Source: Treponema sp.
GTDB lineage: Bacteria; Spirochaetota; Spirochaetia; Treponematales; Treponemataceae
Length of the DNA: 64,000 nucleotides
NCBI GenBank assembly: GCA_016296655.1
Contig: JAEDIW010000007.1
Coordinates: forward strand, 1-64,000
Reading direction: 5' to 3'
The notes under the pieces are model-generated. The model saw nothing but the letters and a program-made list of their open reading frames with translations. It was not told the origin of the DNA and made no database searches. Of the stretch, positions 40,805 to 48,561 are shown piece by piece; within the stretch, counting starts at the first letter, position 1; every line of letters begins with the position of its first letter. A program made the translations under genes and the position numbers.

Positions 40805-42307
40805 ATGTCTACACCAATTGAAAATTACCTTGCAGCCTGCAATGGTAAACCGAATCCTGCAATGCTTGCCTATGTTGCAAATTTACAGCAGGTTGCCGCT
40901 GTAGGTTCTGATATTGCAGCTTCTATTGTAAATGAACTGGAAAATCAGCGCAGCCATTTAAAACTTGTTGCTTCTGAAAATTACTGTTCTTTGAATGTTC
41001 AGGCAGCAATGGGAAATCTTTTAACTGATAAATATGCAGAAGGTTACCCTGAACATCGTTATTATGGTGGATGTGTAAATATTGACGCTGTTGAAAATAC
41101 TGCAGCCCGCGAAGCAGAAGCTCTTTTTGGTGCAGATTACGCTTATGTTCAGCCTCATTCAGGTGCAGACACAAACCTTGTAGCTTACTGGGCAATTCTT
41201 TCTGCAAAAGTTGAAACTCCAACTTTTGAACAGCTTGGTGTAAAATCACTTAATGACCTTACAGCAGAACAGTTTGATGATTTACGTAAAAAATTCGGCA
41301 ATCAGAAACTGATGGGGCTTGATTATTCATGTGGCGGACACCTTACACACGGTTATAAAATGAACGTTTCTGCCAGAATGTTTGAAAGTCATCCTTATGG
41401 TGTTGATAAAGAAACTGGACTTCTCGATTATGATGCAATTGAAAAACAGGCAATGGAAGTTAAACCTCTCATTCTTCTGACAGGTTATTCAGCTTATCCT
41501 AGAAAAATAAATTTCCGCCGTTTCCGCGAAATTGCTGATAAATGCGGAGCAGTTTTGATGGTAGATATGGCACACTTTGCAGGTCTTGTTGCAGGAAAAG
41601 TTTTCACAGATGACTATGATCCTGTAAAATGGGCAGACATTGTAACGACAACAACTCACAAAACTTTACGCGGACCTCGCGGAGCTATGATTTTGTGCAA
41701 AAAAGAATTTGCTGATTATGTAAATAAAGGCTGTCCTATGGTACTTGGTGGTCCTCTTGGTCACATAATGGCAGCAAAAGCAATTGCATTCAAAGAAGCT
41801 CGTACTCCTGAATATCAGGCATGGGCAGCTCAGGTTGTAAAAAATGCACAGGCTTTGGCTGAAGGGTGTAAAGCTCATGGAATGCCTTTGCAGACTGGCG
41901 GAACTGACAATCATCTTATGCTTTGTGATGTAACAGGCTACGGTTTAACTGGAAAACAGGCAGAAGCTGCACTTTTCGCATGCGGAGTTACAGCAAATGC
42001 AAATGCACTTCCTTATGATAAAAACGGGGCATGGTGGACAAGTGGAATTCGTATCGGTACACCAGGTCTGACAACTCTTGGAATGAACGAACAGGATATG
42101 AAAGAAGTTGCTGACATTATTGATTTTGTTTTAAAAGGTACAAAACCAGGTCTTACAAAAGAAGGAAAGCCGGCAAAAGGAAAGATTGACCTTGATTCAA
42201 AAGTTCAGGAACAAGCAAAAGTACGTGTAAATAAACTTTTAAGTGCCCATGTTCTTTATCCTGAATTAGATTTAGACTTCTTGAAAAAAGAATTTGTAAA
42301 AGCATAA
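40805..42307 (+). CDS. glyA: Serine hydroxymethyltransferase (long form)
   Basis: 500 residues against about 415 in most bacteria. It interconverts serine and glycine, loading tetrahydrofolate with one-carbon units. Signatures: HLKLVASENYCS (about 56-67), NLLTDKYAEGYPEHRYYGG, MVDMAHFAGLVAG, and the PLP Schiff-base peptide VTTTTHKTLRGPRG near 285. The extra residues form an N-terminal extension (1-45) and an insert near 140-165 (TFEQLGVKSLNDLTAEQFDD), as known from spirochaetes and chlamydiae. GGAGGAG decides the start at 40805 over the longer frame from 40679. A terminator follows at 42384. Confidence 0.97.
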   Translation: MSTPIENYLAACNGKPNPAMLAYVANLQQVAAVGSDIAASIVNELENQRSHLKLVASENYCSLNVQAAMGNLLTDKYAEGYPEHRYYGGCVNIDAVENTAAREAEALFGADYAYVQPHSGADTNLVAYWAILSAKVETPTFEQLGVKSLNDLTAEQFDDLRKKFGNQKLMGLDYSCGGHLTHGYKMNVSARMFESHPYGVDKETGLLDYDAIEKQAMEVKPLILLTGYSAYPRKINFRRFREIADKCGAVLMVDMAHFAGLVAGKVFTDDYDPVKWADIVTTTTHKTLRGPRGAMILCKKEFADYVNKGCPMVLGGPLGHIMAAKAIAFKEARTPEYQAWAAQVVKNAQALAEGCKAHGMPLQTGGTDNHLMLCDVTGYGLTGKQAEAALFACGVTANANALPYDKNGAWWTSGIRIGTPGLTTLGMNEQDMKEVADIIDFVLKGTKPGLTKEGKPAKGKIDLDSKVQEQAKVRVNKLLSAHVLYPELDLDFLKKEFVKA

Positions 42308-42383
42308 TTTTTGTTTTAATTTCTTTTTGTTGTACACAACAGTTCGACAAAATAAAAAAAATGTGTTAACATGATTCTTGTAA

Positions 42384-42418
42384 CTGGTACTGCTCTGTCA
42401 GGGTAGTACCAGTTTTTT
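42384..42418 (+). terminator. glyA terminator
   Basis: CTGGTACT and AGTACCAG arms followed by TTTTTT. Confidence 0.9.
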
Positions 42419-42449
42419 AACCAGGTTACCGCTGTGTCGGTGTTTATAA

Positions 42450-42604
42450 GGAGTGTAAGATAAAACCGCTAAAATAGCGCGGCTTTATCTTACCTAAAGT
42501 TTGCGTTGCAAACTTATTATTGAACTGCTGTTCCTCATTACATTACGGAACAGCGTAAAAAGTCAATCGATTGTTTAAACAATCTTCTTGACTTTTTATG
42601 GGAG
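42450..42604 (+). promoter_or_regulatory. Element A structured leader before the KDPG aldolase fusion
   Basis: GGAGTGTAA box, H1 42455-42493, H2 42497-42515, H3 42527-42554, H4 42557-42597, then GGGAG and ATG 42610. Same order as the copies at 833, 37121 and 45567. H4 is AT-rich (AAAAAGTCAA/TTGACTTTTT) and ends two bases before the ribosome site, so pairing state could affect both termination and translation. Confidence 0.7.
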
Positions 42605-42609
42605 TTATT

Positions 42610-43590
42610 ATGACAGAACTGTCTGAAATTTTTAAAAAAATCCGTGACATTGGAATTATGCCAGTTATCAAGCTGGACAAGGCAGAAGATGCTGTTCCTC
42701 TTGCAAAAGCTTTAAGCGCTGGTGGAATTCCGCTTGCAGAAATTACTTACCGTTCTTCTGCTGCAGAAGCTGCAATTAAGGCAGTTTCAAAGGAATGCCC
42801 TGACATGCTGGTTGGTGCAGGAACTGTTACTACTGTTGAACAGGCAAAAAGTGCAATTGCAGCTGGTGCAAAGTTTGTTCTTGCTCCAGGATTTGATCCT
42901 GCTGTAGTTGACTATTGTATTTCTAAAAAAGTTCCTATGATTCCAGGAGTTTCTGATGCTTCTCAGGTTGAAGCTGCAATTGCAAAAGGTCTGAAAGTTG
43001 TAAAACTTTTCCCAGCTTCTGTTGTTGGTGGACCTGATATGCTCAAAGCTCTTGCTGGCCCTTTTGCTGACATGATGTTTATCCCAACAGGCGGTGTTAA
43101 TACTGCAAATGTTGTTGATTATGCAAAACTGCCAAATGTTCTTGCTGTCGGCGGCTCTTGGATGGTAAAAACAGATTTGATTAATGCAGGAAAGTGGGAT
43201 GAAATTACAGCAGCTTGTCAGGAAGCCGTAAAAGCCCTCCAGGGATTTAAATTTGCCCACATGGGTATGAATGCTTCTGAAGACAATCCTGCAGAAGAAA
43301 TTTCTGAAAAAATCGCTGTTTTCGGGCTTCCTTCAAAACCTGGTAACAGTTCAATTTTCAATGCAACGGATATTGAAATCATGAGAAAGAATGGTCGTGG
43401 AGTTCATGGACACGTTGGCATCCGCTGTGCAAATGTTGACCGCTCAATTGCATATCTTGCTCAGTTTGGATTTACTCCTGTTGAAGAAACTATGACACAC
43501 ATCATTAAAGATGATCCAAATTCCCCGTTGAAATTTACTTATCTGTTGCCGGAAATCAATGGATTTGCTTTCCACCTTGTAAGATACTAG
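42610..43590 (+). CDS. eda: KDPG/KHG aldolase fused to a C-terminal VOC (glyoxalase-like) domain
   Basis: 326 residues. The first 205 form a class I KDPG aldolase: MPVIKLDKAEDAVPLAKAL, AEITYRSSAA (catalytic Glu), GAGTVTTVEQA, FVLAPGFDP and VVKLFPASVVGG with the Schiff-base Lys near 133, then PTGGVN. It splits 2-keto-3-deoxy-6-phosphogluconate to pyruvate and glyceraldehyde 3-phosphate. Residues 215-326 add a domain with VHGHVGIRCANVDRSIAYL and FGFTPVEET, the VOC beta-alpha-beta pattern, ending AFHLVRY. Standard Eda is only about 210 residues. The frame is continuous. Likely serves uronate catabolism with uxuA. Start fixed by GGGAG 42600-42604. Confidence 0.92.
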   Translation: MTELSEIFKKIRDIGIMPVIKLDKAEDAVPLAKALSAGGIPLAEITYRSSAAEAAIKAVSKECPDMLVGAGTVTTVEQAKSAIAAGAKFVLAPGFDPAVVDYCISKKVPMIPGVSDASQVEAAIAKGLKVVKLFPASVVGGPDMLKALAGPFADMMFIPTGGVNTANVVDYAKLPNVLAVGGSWMVKTDLINAGKWDEITAACQEAVKALQGFKFAHMGMNASEDNPAEEISEKIAVFGLPSKPGNSSIFNATDIEIMRKNGRGVHGHVGIRCANVDRSIAYLAQFGFTPVEETMTHIIKDDPNSPLKFTYLLPEINGFAFHLVRY

Positions 43591-43684
43591 TAAATTTGTC
43601 TGTACAGGCTTTCTGTTGAAACTGTTTTTCTGTTGAAGGCTGTACAGACGGATTTTTGGGAAAGCAGTTTTTCCCTTAAAATAC

Positions 43685-43729
43685 AAAAAGCCAGATTTAT
43701 GAGTTTTTCTCAAAAATCTGGCTTTTTTT
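43685..43729. terminator. Bidirectional terminator between eda and apt
   Basis: AAAAAGCCAGATTT and AAATCTGGCTTTTT arms with A- and T-runs on both sides; suits both convergent genes. Confidence 0.9.
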
Positions 43730-43793
43730 CAACCTCAAAAGCAGGAACGATTTTTATCAGCTTGCGGACTTTGGATGTTATTTGCTAAGGAAA

Positions 43794-44327
43794 TTAAGCT
43801 CCGTGATAGTCGATTAGTGTCGTAACTTTCAGAGGGGCTAAAGATTCCCTGAACTTCAAGTCTGGAAGTCCGATGATTCCGAAACATTCTATAACGTTGC
43901 CGCCACCTTGTTTGATTACTTCGCTACCAGCTTTAAATGTTCCACCTGTTGCAATCAAATCATCTACCAAAAGATAGTTTGCACCTTTTTTAATGTCTGC
44001 TTTATGGGCTTCAATTTCGGCAGTTCCATATTCTAGGGAATATGCGCAGGAATAAGTTTCTCCTGGAAGCTTGCCTTTTTTCCGGATGAGCAGAAGTGGA
44101 ATGCCCAATTTTTCTGCAAGTGGAGCTGCAAAAATAAAACCACGAGACTCTATTGCAGCAATTGCATCAAGTTTTGCGTCTTTGTATATTCCTACCATTT
44201 TGTCCAGGCAGAATTTAAATGCATCAGGATTTACGAGAATACTGGTGATGTCATAAAAAAGGATTCCCGGCTTTGGAAAGTCTGGAACCCGGCGAATTGA
44301 TTTGTCCAAATCTTCTAATGAAAACAT
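43794..44327 (-). CDS. apt: Adenine phosphoribosyltransferase
   Basis: 177 residues, usual length. Salvages adenine with PRPP to AMP. It starts with IRRVPDFPKPGILFYDI, has AIESRGFIFAAPLA, the flexible-loop region LPGETYSCAYSLEYG and the PRPP motif LLVDDLIATGGTFKAG near 120. The -10 box of a strong promoter (44337-44365) ends 9 nt before the ATG and there is no Shine-Dalgarno, so the message is leaderless or nearly so. Confidence 0.97.
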   Translation of the reverse strand: MFSLEDLDKSIRRVPDFPKPGILFYDITSILVNPDAFKFCLDKMVGIYKDAKLDAIAAIESRGFIFAAPLAEKLGIPLLLIRKKGKLPGETYSCAYSLEYGTAEIEAHKADIKKGANYLLVDDLIATGGTFKAGSEVIKQGGGNVIECFGIIGLPDLKFRESLAPLKVTTLIDYHGA

Positions 44328-44336
44328 AGCTGTAAA

Positions 44337-44365
44337 ATAATATAAGACCTAAAGGCAGCTGTCAA
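44337..44365 (-). promoter_or_regulatory. apt promoter; near-leaderless start
   Basis: Minus-strand TTGACA (44360-44365), 17-nt spacer, TATTAT (44337-44342), then nine bases to the ATG. Confidence 0.75.
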
Positions 44366-44403
44366 CACTTTTTCCAGGTTTGACAGCTTTTAACATAGCT
44401 TTC

Positions 44404-44479
44404 TGGCTGTCTCAAAAGTATAGTTCATAGTGTCATTCTCGATGAAAAAATCGGAATGACAGAATTTTTCAGACAGCCT
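44404..44479. repeat. Element C palindromic repeat, copy 2
   Basis: Bounded by GGCTGTC and GACAGCC, with inner AGTGTCATTC and GGAATGACAGAA arms that pair better than in copy 1. Located upstream of apt, in the gap to aroF. Confidence 0.65.
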
Positions 44480-44526
44480 CTGCTTTTGCAGAATTTTTGC
44501 AGAATCTGAATATTTTTTATGCTGCC

Positions 44527-45558
44527 TTAAATTTGTCTGCCTTCGACCTGAGCATATTTCTGAAGTTTTTTCATCATATCGTCAAAGGTTTCTGGCACTA
44601 GAGCCTGCTCACCATCGCTCAAGGCCTTTTCAGGATGATTATGTACTTCAATTTCAAGACCATCGCATCCTACGGCTATTGCAGCTTGTGAAAGGGTAGG
44701 AATCATCCATCTTGTTCCGCAGGCATGGCTTGGGTCAATTACTACAGGCAGGTGGCTTACTTTTTTGAGGTAAGGAACGATGGAAAGATCCAGACAGTTT
44801 CTTGTGTAGTTATCAAATGTGCGGATTCCGCGTTCACACAGAATTACTTTTTCATTGCCACTTGCCATGATGTATTCTGCAGACATGAGGAATTCTTTTA
44901 CGGTTGCACTCATACCGCGTTTGAGAAGAATCGGTTTTTTGGTTTTGCCCAGCTCTTTAAGCAAATCAAAATTCTGCATATTGCGGGCTCCTACTTGAAT
45001 TACGTCGATTTCATCAAAGTACTGAAGCTGCCGGGCATCCATTACTTCTGTTACGATTGGCAGACCTGTTTCTTTTTTAGCTTCAACCATGAATTCAATG
45101 CCCTGTTTGCCAAGTCCCTGGAAACTGTATGGAGAAGTCCTTGGTTTGAAAGCACCGCCACGCAAAAATCTTGCCCCAGATTTTTTTACGGCTCTGGCAA
45201 TTTCGATAATCTGCTCTTCAGATTCAACTGAACAAGGTCCTGCCATGACACCGATTATTCCGTTGCCGAGTGTGCATGAATTTACTCCAGCCTGACCTTC
45301 ACCACAAGTGATTATTGTGTCAGCCGGATGGAATGAGCGGCTTGCCATTTTGTAAGGAGCACTTACTCTCTGGACAGTTTCTACGGCTTCATCAGAAGCA
45401 ACGTTTTCAGTTTCAATTTTTGAAGTGTCACCCAAAAGTCCGACGATTGTTGTGCTTTCACCTTTTGAAATATGGATTCCAAAGCCTTTTTCTTTCCAGC
45501 CTTTCACAAAATCGTCAATTTTTTCCTGAGAAAGGCCTTCTTTTAAAACAATAATCAT
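44527..45558 (-). CDS. aroF: 3-deoxy-7-phosphoheptulonate synthase (DAHP synthase, type I-beta)
   Basis: 343 residues. First step of aromatic amino-acid synthesis, from PEP and erythrose 4-phosphate. Residues 1-70 are the ferredoxin-like regulatory domain (IIVLKEGLSQEKIDDFV...) of the Thermotoga-type enzyme, usually giving Tyr/Phe feedback. The barrel shows GVMAGPCSVESEEQI, RGGAFKPRTSPYSFQGLG, VIQVGARNMQNF, ILLKRGMSAT, and VVIDPSHACGTRW near 265. GGAGAT serves the ATG. The leader is a full element A. No other aro gene is nearby. Confidence 0.96.
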   Translation of the reverse strand: MIIVLKEGLSQEKIDDFVKGWKEKGFGIHISKGESTTIVGLLGDTSKIETENVASDEAVETVQRVSAPYKMASRSFHPADTIITCGEGQAGVNSCTLGNGIIGVMAGPCSVESEEQIIEIARAVKKSGARFLRGGAFKPRTSPYSFQGLGKQGIEFMVEAKKETGLPIVTEVMDARQLQYFDEIDVIQVGARNMQNFDLLKELGKTKKPILLKRGMSATVKEFLMSAEYIMASGNEKVILCERGIRTFDNYTRNCLDLSIVPYLKKVSHLPVVIDPSHACGTRWMIPTLSQAAIAVGCDGLEIEVHNHPEKALSDGEQALVPETFDDMMKKLQKYAQVEGRQI

Positions 45559-45566
45559 AAAAATCT

Positions 45567-45725
45567 CCTGTAAAAAGTCAAGAAGATTGTTTCAGCAATC
45601 GATTGACTTTTTATGCCGCTTCGCAATGAAATGAGAAGCGGCAGTTGATAAGGAAGTTCGCAACGCGAACTTGTGAATAAAAACTTTGACGCTATTTCAG
45701 GCAAAGTTTTTATTACACCTCCTGT
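45567..45725 (-). promoter_or_regulatory. Element A structured leader before aroF
   Basis: Minus-strand order: AGGAGGTGTAA, H1 45676-45714, H2 45654-45672, H3 45615-45642, H4 45572-45612, then CAGGAGA and the aroF ATG. The sequence matches the copy at 833-988 almost base for base, although the two genes have no evident common function. One loop base of H4 differs. Confidence 0.7.
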
Positions 45726-45829
45726 AAAATAAAATAATTTCCATGTTGATTGCAGAAAGGCTGTTTCAAAAATCCATGTAATGCAACGCATTTACAGATT
45801 TTTTAGCCTGATTTTCTGCCGTTTTTAGC

Positions 45830-45858
45830 AAAAAAAAAGGAACTCCGCAGAGTTCCCT
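45830..45858 (-). terminator. Terminator of the 46.0-kb small transcript
   Basis: Arms GGAACTC and GAGTTCC around a CGCA loop; the A-run 45830-45838 becomes T9 on the minus strand. Confidence 0.85.
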
Positions 45859-46031
45859 TTCTTCTTGCATACAGTAAATGCATTTCTACATCATCTGCAT
45901 GTTGATGAACCTGCGGACAGCTTGCGAGAAAACCAATAATAGCTAAAGTAGGAGTAAACCAACGATGGTGTACAAACGCATGAGAGCTGAGAATTGATTG
46001 TGTCTGCCATACAGGTAGTTAATTTCATATT
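45832..46031 (-). ncRNA. Candidate small RNA (about 200 nt) with its own promoter and terminator
   Basis: A promoter (46038-46067) and a strong terminator (45830-45858) face the same way with about 200 nt between start and end, in a 604-nt region lacking any conventional gene. The transcript can form local stems such as TGCATTTACTGTATGCA. It does not match tmRNA, SRP RNA, RNase P RNA or the 6S core that I can recall. It also holds a 45-codon frame (45891-46028), described separately. Confidence 0.55.
45891..46028 (-). CDS. Possible leaderless 45-residue peptide within the small transcript
   Basis: An ATG lies only about 3 nt after the predicted transcription start, as at the leaderless genes elsewhere in the window, and opens a 45-residue frame beginning MKLTTCMADTINSQLSCVC with four Cys in total and several aromatic residues (YSYFSYYWF). 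Codon use does not look strongly coding. Either a small peptide gene or a chance frame in a small RNA. Confidence 0.25.
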   Translation of the reverse strand: MKLTTCMADTINSQLSCVCTPSLVYSYFSYYWFSRKLSAGSSTCR

Positions 46032-46037
46032 GATTTT

Positions 46038-46067
46038 ACTATAAACAGTAACATCTTGAAATGTCAA
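46038..46067 (-). promoter_or_regulatory. Promoter of the small transcript
   Basis: Minus-strand TTGACA (46062-46067), 18-nt spacer, TATAGT (46038-46043). Confidence 0.7.
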
Positions 46068-46162
46068 GCAAAACTTGTAAAAAGTTTAAAAAAATTTAGT
46101 AAAACTTCAATTTTTTAAAAATTATTAAAATTTTGACTGGAGCCTTATGAGTGGTTTGAAAA

Positions 46163-47515
46163 TCAGTTCCAGTCTCTCTGTATGTAAGTTGCCTTAGGTC
46201 TGGCAGTGATGTCAACACGGCGATTCTGGGCTCTGCCTTCCGCCGTTGAATTGTCTGCAACAGGTATTGAACTTCCGTAGCCTTTGAAAGAGAACAAATC
46301 TGAAGGAAGTCCTGCATCCTGCAATGCCTGGATTACGGATTTTGCCCTTAGAATTGAAAGTTGAAGCTCGCCTTCCGGGCGTCCAATGTTTGCGGCATGA
46401 CCTTCAACCAGAATTGTAAATTCATTAGTTTTTGTGATTTCATGCAGAAGGCTTGCGATTTTAGAAATGCGTTCACTTTCTTCTGGAAGAAGCACTGGAG
46501 AATCAGGATAGAATTTCAAATCAACTTGAAACAAAATGCCTTTGTAAGTGTCCTGAATTGACAGTGAAGGAACTTTGTCTTCATACAGAAGTTTTTGCAC
46601 CGTGTTCAATGCGGTATAGTAAAGTTTATCTTTTTGCCGTACCTTTACATCGTAAACAAGATTTTCTTTATCCAGAAGAATGACAATCTTGCCCTCCTGC
46701 AGTAATTTCAGGTTTTCAGGAACAGAAAGAATTTTCAAGGCATCTTTTCTGGAAATTACAGGATCAGTTCTATTTTGTCCGAAAACTTTTCTTGCAAGAA
46801 TTCTCAACGGGTCTTTGCCTGCACGTTCCATGCAGTTTTTTGAATCTTCTGAAAAAGCGTATGCCACAATGCTTTCGTTTTTTGCTTTTTCAGGAATCAC
46901 CATGTTGCGCTCATAAATCAGGTTCATCTGCTCGTCCCATATTTTTGGGAAAAAGCACGGAATTGCCGAATCCTTCAAAAATTCGCCTTGAACAGGAAGC
47001 TGACCTCGTGCATCGATTATGATTCCTGAGAAGGCTCTTGACGGTACAGAATCGATTGGCTTTTGTGCTTCATACGGAATGTGGTGGAGAATCATGAGGG
47101 AAGAAATGTTTTTCAGGTTCATGCTGTGTTTTGTCTTCATTATTGCAGAACCGTCTGTAAAAAATCCAGGTGTCCGTTTTCCGTCTTCTATAATTTGAGC
47201 AAGCTGTTCAAGTGTAACATCCTGATTCATCGTTACGCTGCCCAAGTCTGAAGCAGAATCTACTGCAAGGGAAAGCAGCTGGTCTTTTATGAGTTTTGGC
47301 ATTTCAAGTGTAATGCGGTCGAGAGCCATGTTTTTACCTGAAGGCATAGGAATGCCGGCTTTTTCAACATTGAAAAGTACCTGAGAAGAAAATTCCTGCT
47401 TTGTCCAGTCTACTGAACTGCTGGATGTTATGAGAGGTTTTTGTGTGTTTTGTGCTGCCGCTGTAAAAATTGAAAGAAAAGCGGCTGAAAAAATCATTGT
47501 AAATTTACGAATCAT
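46163..47515 (-). CDS. Exported OmpA-family C-terminal domain protein
   Basis: About 450 residues with a signal peptide (MIRKFTMIFSAAFLSIFTAAAQ). The C-terminal 110 residues are an OmpA/peptidoglycan-binding domain: TILVEGHAANIGRPEGELQL, LSILRAKSVIQAL, FSFKGYGSSIPVADNSTAEG and the closing RAQNRRVDI. The larger N-terminal part (25-330) is unique. It should tie the outer membrane to peptidoglycan. ATG 47515 is preferred over 47584, which is inside the transglycosylase. It is the last gene of a minus-strand set with the lipoprotein and transglycosylase. Confidence 0.85.
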   Translation of the reverse strand: MIRKFTMIFSAAFLSIFTAAAQNTQKPLITSSSSVDWTKQEFSSQVLFNVEKAGIPMPSGKNMALDRITLEMPKLIKDQLLSLAVDSASDLGSVTMNQDVTLEQLAQIIEDGKRTPGFFTDGSAIMKTKHSMNLKNISSLMILHHIPYEAQKPIDSVPSRAFSGIIIDARGQLPVQGEFLKDSAIPCFFPKIWDEQMNLIYERNMVIPEKAKNESIVAYAFSEDSKNCMERAGKDPLRILARKVFGQNRTDPVISRKDALKILSVPENLKLLQEGKIVILLDKENLVYDVKVRQKDKLYYTALNTVQKLLYEDKVPSLSIQDTYKGILFQVDLKFYPDSPVLLPEESERISKIASLLHEITKTNEFTILVEGHAANIGRPEGELQLSILRAKSVIQALQDAGLPSDLFSFKGYGSSIPVADNSTAEGRAQNRRVDITARPKATYIQRDWN

Positions 47516-47580
47516 TTGGATTTCCATATTGATTTTCGGAAAAAAAAGGCTGATTCTATACAGAATTTGCTGACGGATGT

Positions 47581-48561
47581 TCAATTTTGTTTCTGGAAGT
47601 TTTGAAGACTACGTTTTTGTTCATCCTGATTTTTTATCTGGCTGTCCAGATAGTATTGTGCAGGTTCTTTCATTCCCGTGGGAAGTCTGAGATTGTAGCT
47701 TTGCTCTGGCGGTGTCATTTTGTAAATTAAGGCTGGATTCAGTTCTTCAAGTATTGAAATGTCGATGCGGAGTTCTGCTGCAAAGAGCCTGAGCGGAATG
47801 GACTGATTTGTTTCTATATAATCGAATTTTTCAGTGTCTGGATTTATAGGATTTCCGTTTTTGTCCTTTGCGTCTGGCAGATTAAGGCCGTAATATGCTG
47901 AATTTTCTGCAAGGTCTGCGATGGCAAGAAATTTCGGTATATAGCGCTTTGTATGTTCAGGAATGTAAGGAGTTTGTGCGACTGCCCAGAAAGATTTTTC
48001 CTGCGTTTTTTGTAATGCGCGCTGCATGGCTCCTGCACCACAGTTGTAGGCTGCAATGGCAAGAAGCCAGTCGCCGAACATTTTGTAATTGTCGGTGAGT
48101 TTTGACAGGGCAGCGTCGGTTTCTTTCCATGGGTCAAGCCGCTCGTCAATCCATTCATTTACAGTCAAAAAAGGTTTTATGCTGTTCATCATGAACTGCC
48201 ACATTCCCACCCCTTTGCCGTCTTTTGAGCGGGCATGGGGCAGATATTCTGATTCTATCACTGGCAGGTATTCAAGTTCTGCAGGAAGCTGACGCTTTTT
48301 TATCTGTGCCCTGACATAAAGCCTGTATGTTTCCCCGTTTTCAAGGATTGTACGAAGTTTTTTTTCACCAAATGGATTCTGATACTGTTTTCTGAAAGGT
48401 TCACATTCTGTTCTAAGCGCACCAGGCAATGTTAAAACCTTGTAAGCAGGTTCTGCCTCTACAAATAAAGCATTTGCAAAGAAAAAAAAAGCGGAAAGCA
48501 GAATGAGTTGAAAACTAGAGTTTTTCGCCAAAGTAAATGCCTGCCCATTCCCATCGACCAT
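47581..48561 (-). CDS. Lytic transglycosylase (SLT domain, MltD-like)
   Basis: About 326 residues with a signal segment (FQLILLSAFFFFANALFVEA). The SLT fold shows LPVIESEYLPHARSKDGKGV (catalytic Glu in ESEY, near 118), GMWQFM and LAIAAYNCGAGAMQRAL, LAIADLA. A C-terminal segment NQSIPLRLFAAELRIDISIL resembles the start of a LysM-type region. It cleaves peptidoglycan glycan strands. The start is uncertain: ATG 48561 or TTG 48531, the latter giving a tidier signal peptide. It overlaps the upstream lipoprotein gene by about 47 nt. Confidence 0.87.
   Translation of the reverse strand: MVDGNGQAFTLAKNSSFQLILLSAFFFFANALFVEAEPAYKVLTLPGALRTECEPFRKQYQNPFGEKKLRTILENGETYRLYVRAQIKKRQLPAELEYLPVIESEYLPHARSKDGKGVGMWQFMMNSIKPFLTVNEWIDERLDPWKETDAALSKLTDNYKMFGDWLLAIAAYNCGAGAMQRALQKTQEKSFWAVAQTPYIPEHTKRYIPKFLAIADLAENSAYYGLNLPDAKDKNGNPINPDTEKFDYIETNQSIPLRLFAAELRIDISILEELNPALIYKMTPPEQSYNLRLPTGMKEPAQYYLDSQIKNQDEQKRSLQNFQKQN

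Noticed and set aside
45832..46031. Identification of the small transcript as 6S RNA or tmRNA
   Set aside because: Length is near 6S but the closing stems and central bubble are not evident; no tRNA-like T arm for tmRNA.
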